Assembly: GCA_022036555.1 (NCBI GenBank)
Contig: CM039128.1
Location: 2,976,049-3,040,048 of the forward strand
Length of the DNA stretch: 64,000 nt
Origin: Microstegium vimineum
Taxonomy: Eukaryota > Streptophyta > Magnoliopsida > Poales > Poaceae
Direction: 5' to 3'
Both the position numbers and the translations under genes were made by a program. Numbering within the stretch: the first letter of the stretch is position 1; every line of letters begins with the position of its first letter. The notes under the pieces were generated by a model. That model searched no databases, was not told where the DNA came from, and was given only the letters and a program-made list of their open reading frames with translations. This document shows, piece after piece, positions 21,832 through 32,641 of the stretch.

Positions 21832-22792
21832 GGAAGAAGTCCACTTTTCCTCCCTCAACTATTACGAAAGTCTGTTTTTCCTCCCTGAACTCCAAAACCA
21901 TCCAAACCACCTCCCTCAACTATTGAAACAGTGCATTTTACCTCTCTGGCCCGATTATAAGCTGTTTTAAAGGCGGTTTGTCTTTTTATTTTCTATTTAT
22001 TTCAGCTAAATTTTAAAAAAAACCATAATAAATCACAGAAAAATCATAAAATAGAAAATAAAATTTTATTGTACTCCAGATGAAGAGATCTACACAATAA
22101 ACATATAGTATGATATATTTTAGTAAACTTTTTTTTGCTGTAGATTTAGATCTATTCTATTTTGTAATTAATTTAAATAATTTATAACTGCAGATTCTAT
22201 GGTCTATTTTTTATGAAATTTTTATGGTGGTTTAGTTATTGTATGCTTGAACTATATTAAAATTTTCGTACTAATTGGACCATGTATAATTAAATATTGA
22301 TTTATTTGTATTTAACAAGCATAAACACTAAATAAATGTATAACTAATTTAATCTTGATTCAATGAGTATGAAACTTTCACTGCAGTTCAATCATACAAT
22401 AACTAGGCCAACATAAAAAATTCTTATCAATTCAAACATAGAAACTGTAGTCATGAATTATTCAAATTAATGATAGAAAAGAATTGATCTAAATCTAGAG
22501 AAAAAGTTTTACTAGCATATATCATATTATATATTCATTTTGTAGATCTACTCACGTGAAGTTGAACAAAAATTAATTTTCTATTTTATTATTTTTCTGC
22601 AATTTATTATGATTTTTTAAAGACTTAGCAAAAATAAAAAGACAAAATCGCCTTCAAAACCGCTTATTAACGGGCCAGGGAGGTAAAATGCACGCTTTTA
22701 ATAGTTGAGGGATGTAGTTTGGCTGGTTTTGGAGTTCAGGGAGGAAAAACAGACTTTCGTAATAGTTGAGGGAGGAAAAGTAGACTTTTTCC
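21832..22792. mobile_element. Non-autonomous Mutator-like element (MULE) with long TIRs and perfect 9-bp TSD
   Basis: Inverted ends of about 140 bp (GGAAGAAGTCCACTTTTCC on the left; its match GGAAAAAGTCTACTTTTCC on the right, minus strand) enclose an AT-rich core. The 961-bp element is flanked by AAAACAAAA at 21823-21831 and again at 22793-22801. A 9-bp duplication with long terminal inverted repeats is the hallmark of the Mutator superfamily. No transposase frame exists, so it must move in trans. The core has further imperfect symmetry around its middle (for example AATAAATCACAG / TGCAATTTATT). Confidence 0.9.
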
Positions 22793-22801
22793 AAAACAAA
22801 A

Positions 22802-25342
22802 CGTAAGCATAATTGAGTATTGACGCCATGGGCAAAGGGACATAGGCCCAAGGTTGAATCCTGATGACTGAATTAAAAAGCCCAGTGCTGCTATGGCCTT
22901 TATAGGCCCAGGACTATACCATATGGCTACAGCTTTTGTTGTGGGAACGTCTAGCTGGTGTCAAAATCCTGTCCAAGCATTTTCCGTACGGCCCAACCTC
23001 AGACCGTGGGCCATTTCTAGCTAAATCCGAACTGGTATCATTTAGAGCCAGTTCCATTATTGGGCCTTTTAAAAAGAACGGTACATTTTCTTTCCATTAA
23101 TTACTACCGTATTAATAAAAAAATAGCAATCATTCTGTCGATCGAAAATAGAATGTTAATAGCTGTAGGCTGTAGCCATGAATATTGTGTGTTGCCTCAA
23201 GGATGAACTATCTATTTTTTTCCTTGAAAGAAATTATGGGTTTTTTTATAACATGAAAGAAATTATGGTTGTAACTATCAATAATAGCCGCAACGTGCTG
23301 ATGCGTTTGGATTTGTGGAGGGCACGGAATGGTTAGCATGTTGTGATAGTGCTTGCAGTTCCAATCAATCAAAATGGAGCAGCATGCAGATACCTAATTC
23401 CATCATCGATCAGCTGGCGGTGGGGTGGGTCAGTCTCCACAAATTAATCATGCATCTCTGAACTGATCATGTCAACTGGATCGGAGTAGCAGCAGAGCTG
23501 ACCGAGGCAAGTAGCTATGTGATGACCTAGCTAGACTGCTGCTACCTGCTACACTCGTTTTGAAGAGTTGTGAAGTGGTCAACGCAGATCATATAGGAGT
23601 AGTACATGTTTTGTTAGAATGTGCAAATGTATGTTTTTTTAGTCGCTGAAAGTAAGGACATCATGAACGGCCGGTTCTGGAGTGGTTTCAGCCAAATTTT
23701 CTGCACTTCCCTCCGAACCTAATTCAATTCAGAAAGCTGACATTATTTGCACCAATAATCAGCTTAACACCATGCATCTCCCAAGAATTTTTTTTAATAA
23801 TTAACCACCTAAAAGGGTAATAATTAATTAATGATGAGTGTGCTATACTATATTTGATGGAGCCAAGATAGCCAACACAACATAATAAAAAGGATTAGAG
23901 ATTGGAGATTCTAACAACTGTCTGCATTTTCCTTTTTCTTTTTTTGGTTGGTTGGAGAAATTAGACTCAACTTCTAGACAGATCCTGCAAGTTCTTCTAG
24001 AATATCTCGTGGAATGGATACTGGCCATGCCACTTGGAGGGAGGAACGTATGCACCACATGCAGTGACGCAGGCAACCAAGCTCATCACCGGCCGAGAAA
24101 AAAAGGGACATGCTGCACGCCCTGTTTCTTGCTTCCAAGCAATAGAAAATCGAACAAGTTGGCATCCATGCCGGCGCCATCCCTCGTATTTCGATCTGAA
24201 ATACGTATGGAAAATATCTCTGTCGTCGTTGCTTGTGAACCTAGAACACACACCCTTCCTCGGAGCAAAAACATGCATGGTGCTCCAATAATTGGTTTTG
24301 GTTTGGTCAATTCCCAAATAAACCCCTACTGTATGTCTGTATGTAGCATGGTTTCTCTGTTCCCATGCATGCAAACACACCCTTCGTACTGCATTCATCT
24401 TTTTCATATGTAATCTTACAATCACGAATCTGCAGGGGCAGCTCCGGCGGGAGAGCGTGGCCACGTCGCCCGCTTTTCCCGGCCGTCCGATCGGGCGCAC
24501 GGACAGTCCAGATCTATAATCAACCCGCACTACAGGTCTTTGTCTTTTATGAGCCGGCTTGCTCCAGCTCCATGGGTCTTAGTGGGCTGAAATTGGCTAG
24601 ATACCGTTTTTCCTTATCTATTAATCTTTTCTTTTATAAATAAATTTGCTAGAACTTTAAAAATTCATATTAAAGCACCAAAAAATCATAAAATAGAAAA
24701 TAAATTTGTTTCGAAATCCTCATGAATGGATATATTAAATAGATCCATAATAAAACATGTTTTAGTAGAAATTTATTATTGAACATGTTTGCCTATATTT
24801 TTAGCGGTAAATATGAAAATCAAATAAAGATTGAAAAATAGAAAATCAAGTTATTTAGAACTCCTCATGTTGCATATATGTACTGTAAAATTTCATATTT
24901 CGATGTCGCATTTTCTCATTTCACAATTACATTAAGCTATCATCAAAAGATGCTCCTCTGTCCTTAATAAATGCATTTACCCCTTCTTTCTCCATAAAAA
25001 ATAGCCAAAAAATATGATAGGTCTATTTCAATAACAAGAGTAAAATATTATTTAAATAATATCTTCAAAATAATGGAGTGTTCAAAATATATGCCAAGTG
25101 CAACAACAAACCTACTAAAACTTAAAAAAATTATTATCATCACAAATAGGCCCTACTGTAACAACTAATAGTTGTAAGACTACAAATAAAAGCGATTGAC
25201 ATATACAAGTATGCAACCATGGGTAAATAATAATTGTCAATTAACACGAAAAATATCACTAATGTATTGTATAAAACAATTCAATTAACATTATTTGTAA
25301 TAGTCTAACTATATAGAAAGAAAAAAAAAGCTAAGGATGGTC
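22802..25342. other. Intergenic, no gene supported
   Basis: Mixed sequence with a GC-moderate stretch at about 23930-24550 where open frames run on both strands without a domain, then AT-rich DNA (24600-25340), which may be the body of the Helitron-like element ending at 25372. Confidence 0.45.
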
Positions 25343-25372
25343 ATGCGCGGCAAGGCCGCGCAGTTTTTCTAG
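25343..25372 (+). mobile_element. Helitron 3' terminus with perfect hairpin and CTAG end
   Basis: A perfect 7-bp stem GCGCGGC (25345-25351) and GCCGCGC (25355-25361) with a 3-base loop is followed 7 bases later by CTAG (25369-25372) and a T. This is the canonical Helitron 3' end and insertion context (between A and T). The element would extend leftward. I could not fix the 5' TC terminus and saw no RepHel coding sequence, so it is a non-autonomous or truncated copy. Confidence 0.65.
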
Positions 25373-26246
25373 TAATACTGATATTTCTGTAACCCTTAGC
25401 AATGCATATTTCAGTAAACAAACTTGGTTAAAATTTGAAGAGTATACCTTGGTTATATATAATTTGGAATTTATTGTGAGGGTAGAATAATTCAGAGAGG
25501 GGGGGAGTGGTATACATATAGGGAAGTACAAATAGCTAACCAACCAACAAGAAAACCCAGAAAACTGAGCACCACAAATTGAATTAAACAAGAACCAGGG
25601 GAAAAAAATCCGGTAACTAATGCAGCGTTTTTTTCTCTCTCTCTGTGCATGTGTGGTTAGGAGGGAGTCTGGACATTAGATGGAACCAGAAGATGGAATC
25701 ACGTGTGGCGCGCAACCCTCCACTCCACTCCACTACTCCACGCCGGTGAACGAAGAAAGAGTCAAAAAAAAAACGCAAGCAAAGGGAAATGAAGGAAATA
25801 GGTAGCAGCTTTCGCTTTCACTGTTGGTCAGCCGAGCCGAGCCAAGTGTGCGGTGCGACGGTGGTGGTGGTGGCGGCGATCGCGACGCGGCTTCCGATCG
25901 ACCCACCACGTACGTACGTCGGCAGCACTCCGGCGAGCCACCGGCGCGCACGTATCACAAATAATCCGCGCCATTATCGCCGTCGCTAGCGAGCTGCTCC
26001 TGGCTCCTGCTGCCGGTGCCGCCGTGTGTCTATCGCATCGCGATTCGCATGATGCATGCATCCGCCCTGACTCGATCTGCTTCTCGTTATCAGTGCCGGT
26101 CCCTTTCATGGCCAGGAATTCTTGTATTATACGGGCCTTAATTCTGAGAGTCCATCTTCTGATGAGAAGCTGATCCAAGCTCGCGCGAGAGTGCGAGACC
26201 TTGTTGGTCTTTTATTCTGGTGGGGATGGTGACACAACACTACCGC
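25373..26246. other. Intergenic; GC-rich patch at 25820-26170 without a supported gene
   Basis: The patch has overlapping frames on both strands (Arg/Ala/His-rich), CGATCGCGACG and ACGTACGTACG motifs and no domain. It could be a promoter or leader of an unannotated transcript. Confidence 0.35.
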
Positions 26247-26496
26247 GGCTGTGTTTAGATGATGGAAACTGTAGCAATTTTGTTTTTATTTGGTAATAAT
26301 TGTTTAAATATTAATTAATTAGGTTTAAAATGTTCGTCTCGCAAAATACAACAAAACTATGTAATTAGTTTTTTATTTCATCGGTACTTCATATATGTGT
26401 CGGTATTTTGATGTGATGGGAATAGGAATTCGATGTGATGGAGAATCTTGTAAAGTTTTGGAATTTTGGATGGATTCCTGGCAACTAAACACAGCC
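26247..26496. mobile_element. MITE with perfect 12-bp ends GGCTGTGTTTAG
   Basis: GGCTGTGTTTAG at 26247-26258 and its exact inverse CTAAACACAGCC at 26485-26496 bound a 250-bp AT-rich element related to the other CGTTTAG-ended MITEs here (shared GTAGCAATTTTG and GATGTGATGG blocks). The family usually makes 3-bp duplications; here the flanks are CGC and TCT, so the duplication has decayed. Confidence 0.7.
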
Positions 26497-27300
26497 TCTG
26501 TCGGAGGCGAGTGTCGGCTCGTTTGCGATGTGATGTGATGTGATGCATGCACCGGAAAGGGCTACTATTCAGAGCAATTCAGAAGTCTTAGTAGTATGTT
26601 TTTATTAGGGGTCACTCTTCGTTATAGAACTTATTAGTCAGATTAGATGATAAATTTTAGATGATTTCATCGGATCGCACTAATAAGTATGTTTAATACT
26701 ACTAAAATGTTAATTGTAATTGAGACAGACATGCACACAGTTGCACAATATGTCATAGACAGCAATTAGACAGACAAAAAAAACCTAGAAAGTTCTCACT
26801 TGGTTAAATAATTAGCTAACATTAGACATTAAATTATAATAACAACACAAAGACCAAAGAATTTTACCAAGTCCTTTCTCTATCGCCAAGACTGTCATTT
26901 AAACGCATCAACTAGATAGCATTTAAAAGTATTTATATCATATTTAAACGCATCATTTAAACTGTTCTTTTCTTTACTCCTACTTTGAGCATATAAACGT
27001 TTTTTTTTGTTTAATTCATCTTTAGGGTCTGAACTTTATCTATGCCATAGTTTAGTGTTTACATGCATGCATGTAGACGACGGTTATTGTTTAAGCAGTT
27101 TAGGCATACAGACGCTGCTGGACGGCCTAACTATGCTATGAATTATTTGACGAGGAACAAAACAGATAGAGTTGCTTTAAGAAGGTTGGTTTTATTATTA
27201 GTTATTAAAAAAGAAAATAATCGAAATAGATGGGGACACAATGCATGCAAGCCCCCATATCCACGCACCCACCCATAAACTAACGGTAATGCTCTATTAA
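26497..27300. other. Intergenic AT-rich DNA, no gene
   Basis: Short open frames only (for example 27063-27278), without motifs. Confidence 0.45.
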
Positions 27301-28360
27301 GGACGTCCGTCCAAAACTTTGAGTCCGGACGTGGCCCCCGCATACTTTCCCGTGACTTTTGTGCGGAGTAGCCTCCTCCACTCATTTACATACTCATCCT
27401 CATCCACTCGTACACAGACCCATCCTTATCCAACTCATTCACGCAGCCCTGCTCAACCCACGCTCGCTCCACGAGCACTCTGCTCATCTGCGCCGCTCCG
27501 CTCAGATGGAGTCCGCCTATATGTCGCTCGCCAGCACCACGCCGCCCCTGCCCGCGCAGCTCACCATCGCCACCCACGTCCGTGTCACTCGCCATCGTCG
27601 GAGGAACTCCGCTCGTCGGCTTTGCCCCTCTTTGAACGGGTAGTGCATGCGCCGCTCGCCACCCCCGCCCACCTCTGCTCGGACAAACGACACCTGCGCC
27701 ACTCATCAGCACCGCCCACACCCATGTCGCCAGCCACAACAGGGACGGATTCCGCTCGCCTACGACGCCACCTCCGCTCTCCACCCACACCGCCTACCAT
27801 TGCAGGACAGAGTCTGCTCGTCCACATCCATAGGACAGATTCTGTCTGCGTCGTTCATCAGCGCCACCCTCCCACACGTCGAGACTTGTGCCACCCATCG
27901 AGTGTTTCAGTTGTTTTAGAGGCATGTTGCAAGGGTTTCATATGTATATTGCAAAATCAGATCGAGATGTTACATATGTTGCAATGGTTGTACACTTATG
28001 TTGCAGATATTTGTCCTCAATATTTCATATATTTTTTTTCTAGACTTATGTTGCAATTGTGTTTATTTAGAAGTTGCATATTTTTCACGCATATGTTGTA
28101 AATGTTTCTATCTGGATGTTGTGTCTGTTTCAAGTGTTTTCCAAATGTTTTTTAAACGATTTAGACACATGTTTTTAAATGTTTCATCTGTCTTCGAACA
28201 TATGTTGCAAGACGCCACTAAAACACCACAGGTCGATCGGCATTGCAGTCGTCGTAGATGGCTCTCTATATGTATGTAGGTCGGCACCAGAAAACGGACG
28301 TGGGCCGGGGTTGTGTAATCATGCGCCAGACAAGGACGGACATAAAACATACACACACAA
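27301..28360. repeat. Transposon-like remnant with GGACGTCCGTCC-type ends and a TGTTGCA-rich core
   Basis: The left part begins GGACGTCCGTCCAAAAC and the right part holds CGGACGTGGGCC and AAGGACGGACAT, suggesting degenerate inverted ends. The left half (27360-27900) is GC-rich, with repeated CTCATC-GCGCC / GACAC-TCTGCTCG segments. The right half (27920-28220) repeats ATGTTGCAA-like units at irregular 30-60 bp spacing. The 260-residue open frame across it is His/Pro/Ser-rich and then hydrophobic, with no domain. I regard it as repeat-derived, not a gene. Confidence 0.45.
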
Positions 28361-28504
28361 ACAAAAAGTTCCCAAAAGAGACCAATAATTCCAAGCTAGG
28401 TTACGTGTGTAGGTCAGGTACGTATATATCATGAGTTCCGTTTCGTTTCACTTCGGCGGAGCTGGTATGGTAGCTCACTGCTAGCTCGTTTCAAATTAAA
28501 CCTA

Positions 28505-29112
28505 CTACCTCCGTCCTAAAATGAATATAAATATAGTATACATGTCAATTAAAGTATTTTATTAAGGACATGTTTGGATTCTCTTGATAAATTGGTAAAT
28601 TGACAAATGAGTAAAAGAATTATTATTTTTTTTTTGGCAAATAGATCCAAACATATAAGACAAAAAATAACAAAAGAGCAAAAATTTGTCATTTGCCACT
28701 TTGGAGTGGCAAATAATGGAAAATAGAAAATTCTCCCACTCATACCCCTCTCTCTTATGCATGACGTGTGAATGAGAGTACAATTATTAGGGATACAATT
28801 GTCTTTGTATATGTCAATTGTCATTTGTCATTTGTTAAGGGATCCAAACACTAGAAATTGACAAAAGATTTACCAAATTTATTGTCATTTGTCATTTACC
28901 ATTTGCTAAGGGATCCAAACATACCCTAAGTTTAGCCAGATTTCTAGTGTCACATTCATAAATTTTAAATTAATTTATTATAAAAATACATTTTATAATT
29001 AATTTAATGATGTTTATTTTAATATAAAATTATTTATACTTTTAAATTTGTAATTAATCAAATTTGATATAGTAAACAATAACACAGTAATTGTATTTTT
29101 TAGGATCGAAGG
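28505..29112. mobile_element. Stowaway-like MITE interrupted by a Tourist-like MITE
   Basis: The left end CTACCTCCGTCCTAAAATGA (after TA at 28503) pairs with the right end TTTTTAGGATCGAAGG (before TA at 29113). The Stowaway body is split by an element at 28566-28926. With the insert and one TAA copy removed the outer element would be about 245 bp, normal for Stowaway. Confidence 0.65.
28566..28926. mobile_element. Tourist-like MITE (PIF/Harbinger), TAA duplication, nested
   Basis: The termini GGACATGTTTGGAT and inverted ATCCAAACATACCC are flanked by TAA at 28563-28565 and 28927-28929. The body carries many TTTGTCATTTG / CAAATGACA repeats in both orientations, and an internal second GGGATCCAAACA copy at 28840, as if an end had duplicated. 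Confidence 0.8.
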
Positions 29113-29114
29113 TA

Positions 29115-30394
29115 ATAATGAGCTAGCTAGCTTGTTTGGTTGCACCATATGGCCATATATACTTACGTATCATCATCATCCATGCATGATGGCATATTGG
29201 CACCGGTCGATCGATCCGTGAAACAAAAGTGTAGCATCAGATGGATGAAGCATTGAAGCCTACCGAGGACTGCAATAGTAAGAGTAAGCAGTGTTCTCGT
29301 TTGGTCTGAAAAGACAAAGCAGTGCCAAACATCGAAGAAATGGTTGCCTCAGTCCCATGAATAACAGTCGTTCTCCCTTTCTAAAAAATAACTTTTTTAT
29401 TAATTTATATAATAAAAAATTTATTTATGATACAAAAAATGAACATCGTTATCTATTTTCATAATATACTTATTTGATAATATAAGCATTACACATATTT
29501 TTTTATAAATCTAGTTAAACTTATGTCATATATAAAAATACTACATTTAATATGGGATAAAGAAAGTATATATGTGAGCTCTGGCAAGAAATAGAAATCA
29601 GGGGTCAGAAATGATTATGGTGTAATGAAGTAGCAAGATTCTCTCTCACACACACACATATGTTTTAATAGACTAAACTAGTTTTATAAGTATGTGTGTG
29701 TGAGTGACTACATCATAAGTTCATTCCTTAAATTTAGTGGAACGATCTCATTCCTAATATTACTTCTAATTATTAGTTTCCTTATATTAATATTAGTTCT
29801 TAGCTTGTGAGGATTGAGGGGTGATCTCAACTCATTTTATCCCACAAACAAAATAAAAAACTAAAGAGCAAGAAAAGGAGAACAACCTCATTCTACAAAC
29901 CAAACACTCTCATACATTTAGAATGAACCAGATGAACGATACAAATAAGTCATTCTAAGATACCTTTCCCACAACAGCCCATAACAAATCAATTTTTAAT
30001 CAAACAACTAAATGCCTACATATTAAAATAAAACAAACCATATCATTGTTTGTCCCTAATCCATGTTTAAATACCCTTGTATTATGGATATAGACACATT
30101 TGGTTCGTCCATTGAGCCTCACCTCACCTCGCCCTGTCTTGCCCAATCAAGAACCCGAGATATAAATGAGTTTGCTTTTCCCTGACTCAACTCCTTTTGG
30201 AATCCAGGTTTTTTTTTTTTTCTGTTTTCTGTATTTTTCATGTCAAAATAAACTGATGCATGTGAAGTTTCTCTTTGATACCTGTAAAATTCATGTGTTT
30301 TTAAGAGGTCCTAAATCAGCTCTTCATAACAGCCAAGGCTAGGCACATTGTATGATCTATGTTTTTTTTTTACTTTTATATATTTTATATGATA
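29115..30394. other. Intergenic AT-rich DNA, no gene
   Basis: No coding motif. The piece has an ACACAC run near 29648, TGTGTGTG near 29695, and poly-T tracts near 30210 and 30363. Confidence 0.5.
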
Positions 30395-30654
30395 CTTCCT
30401 TCATTCCAAATTGTAAGTCATTCCAAGAATCTTGGAGAGTCAAAGTTTCTAAAGTTTAACCAAATTTATATAATATGATAATAACATATTTGATATCAAC
30501 TAAGTATCATTAGATTCTTTATTAATTATATTTTCATACTATACCTATTTGATGTCATGATTTTTTATGTTTTTCTCTATAATCTTTGGTCAAACTTAAA
30601 ATACTTTGACTCTCCAAGATTCTTAGAGTGATTTATAATTTGGAATGGAGGGAG
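30395..30654. mobile_element. Stowaway-type MITE, TA duplication
   Basis: CTTCCTTCATTCCAAATTGT and the inverted end ATTTGGAATGGAGGGAG are flanked by TA (30393-30394 and 30655-30656). The arms are long (CAAGAATCTTGGAGAGTCAA left; TTGACTCTCCAAGATTCTTA right). It is a 260-bp relative of the copy at 10805-11030. Confidence 0.88.
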
Positions 30655-31055
30655 TACTATTTTATACAAGCAATGAAACAACATCTCTTTACTAGAGGAT
30701 AGTTATCTTGAATCTCCGCAAGAGCTTGTTTTTGAAGTACGAATCTGGATCCTGTCACCAATGAACTAGACATGTTATCTTGAAACTAGGGATGTAGAAT
30801 TTTATGGGTCAACTGAATGTGACCCAGAAGCCATTTTATGAGTAGTATAAAATCTATATACATAGGGGTTACCGAAAGGATTGGTGTTATCTGACCCTGT
30901 GGGTCAGTCGGTAACCCAAGGAAAAAAATATATTCGTCTATCCGTACCGTCGACCGATCTGGCAATTCTGACTCGCTCGTCGATGCTATTTTGGTCTCTA
31001 TAGTACGTGACTTCGTGTATGGAAGCTCCACGAAAGACGTCCATATAGCTAATAA

Positions 31056-31205
31056 TCTGATAAACCGAGGATGTGACCTATACAAAAGGCGTCCACAAAA
31101 GACCTATACAAATCTTTTAAGTATTGGAGAGAAAAAATGTTTTAAAGACTTAAAAAAATATTTTCATAGCAGATAAATAAACTCTGATAAACCGAGGATG
31201 TGACC
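31056..31205. repeat. 23-bp direct repeat 127 bp apart
   Basis: The string beginning TCTGATAAACCGAGGATG occurs at 31056-31078 and identically at 31183-31205. Between them lie AAAGACCTATACAAA repeats. It may mark a small tandem duplication or a gap-repair footprint. Confidence 0.7.
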
Positions 31206-31635
31206 CTCATGCATACCGACTTGAAACCAATACAAGAGCTGGATCGTGGCGTGTATCGAACACGTAGACACCTAGTACGGTATGTCGGGCGGCCTTTGGT
31301 GGGCCCACCGCACTAGGCATGAGTTGTGGTTTTTCAGTGGCAAACAAACTTTTGTGTCGATCTGTTCATGTCACAGGTTAAAAAGGAGCCAAGCAGCAAG
31401 CAAGTGTGCGGGTGCCGATGCAATGCTGCACGGGGGTGTGCACTAGTGTATAATCCATGCTTATAGCTTATTATATTAGTTATTAGGTACTGCTGCCTTC
31501 TCATTATCCTCAGAGGCCAGAGCTTAGCCAACTGGTAATCAACTATCAAGGATTATAAATATTAATTAGTATACCATTGTAAGTACAGATGAAATTCAGT
31601 CGTACTGTCGTAGTGCAGTGCGAGGCGTGTACGTG

Positions 31636-31981
31636 TTGACTTGACCCCGACCTCTTGCCTCTGCCGTGTGACGGGCTTGACTGCTGCTGCGTGCCTTTTG
31701 CTTTCCATGCGCAAATGCAAATCATCTTCAGCCAGTGGACGGAAGCTTCGTTGGTCGGATGGGCCCCACGCGCAGGGAACGAAACAACAGGAGGAGGAGA
31801 AGGAAGACTCGTTCGCGCGGTCACGTGGCGACGGCTGGTTGGTACGGTCTGGTCCGCCCGCGCACCCTTGACCGTTGACCGGTCTGCAGGCACCACGTAT
31901 GGAGGCCTGGCCGGAGTGGGGCCGGGGCAGCAGCAGTGCAAGGGCAAAGGCCAAAGCGGCCCGCGGCGACGACCGTTGACC
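31636..31981 (+). promoter_or_regulatory. Cluster of W-box cores (TTGAC)
   Basis: Six TTGAC cores lie within 350 bp, at about 31636, 31641, 31677, 31868, 31875 and 31976; four are TTGACC. W-boxes bind WRKY factors in plants. The surrounding stretch (31550-32200) is GC-rich without a supported coding frame. No adjacent gene start is clear, so the regulatory role is speculative. Confidence 0.25.
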
Positions 31982-32331
31982 GGCTGACCAGCGAACCCGG
32001 CCTCGTGACGACGTCGATCCCTGCTGCATCTGCACACTACTGTCTGGAGGAAGGAAGAAGATGCAGCCGCCAAACTTTACTACAAGCTCGTCCTGTAGCG
32101 CACACCATCGAACTGTACGTACCGTGTCTGTACGTACGTTCCTCACCGGGTGCTAGCCCCCCATGCTGGCCTGTTCACTTAGCTGTTTTTGGTTAATGCT
32201 GTTTTGCCTGTTTTTGACTTGAGAGAGATCGATCATGACCGACTTGGTCTGTCCGTGTGCTCACTAGCTTGTTGGTCAGTCTTCGTCCTCCACTGCCACC
32301 CAATTTAATTAGCTGCTGACCATGCTTCTAC

Positions 32332-32641
32332 GCCCTGTTTAGTTCCCCAAAGAATCCAAAATATTTTAAGTTTTGCCTCTTCATTTTACAAAATGAAAAT
32401 TAAACACCACCCAAAATATTTAGTAAAAAGTGGTTCATTCCCTCTTTTGTATTTTAGACTCAAGAGGTCAAAATAAAGGAATGTTTACATTGGTTTGTGT
32501 GTCATTCTCACAATCTCCATCATTAAAAGACAAATTTTGGTTAGAACTAAACATTCCACCAAAATATTTTGCATTCTGGATTTTAAAATCCAAAATAGTT
32601 AGGATTTTGGATTTTTGATTTGGGTTGGAACTAATCAGGGC
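32332..32641. mobile_element. MITE of the GCCCTGTTTAG family (copy A)
   Basis: The left end GCCCTGTTTAGTTCC pairs with the right end GGAACTAATCAGGGC. The interior (TTGGTTTGTGTGTCATTCTC, AATATTTTGCATTCTGGATT) is the inverse of the element at 36509-36818, so the two are one family in opposite orientation. No coding capacity. Confidence 0.75.

Noticed and set aside
27319..28101. 260-residue open frame
   Set aside because: His/Pro/Ser-rich then hydrophobic, entirely inside repeat-like sequence, no domain.
31546..32146. Minus-strand frames of 175 and 194 residues
   Set aside because: They overlap each other in different frames, have no domain, and lie in a GC-rich stretch.
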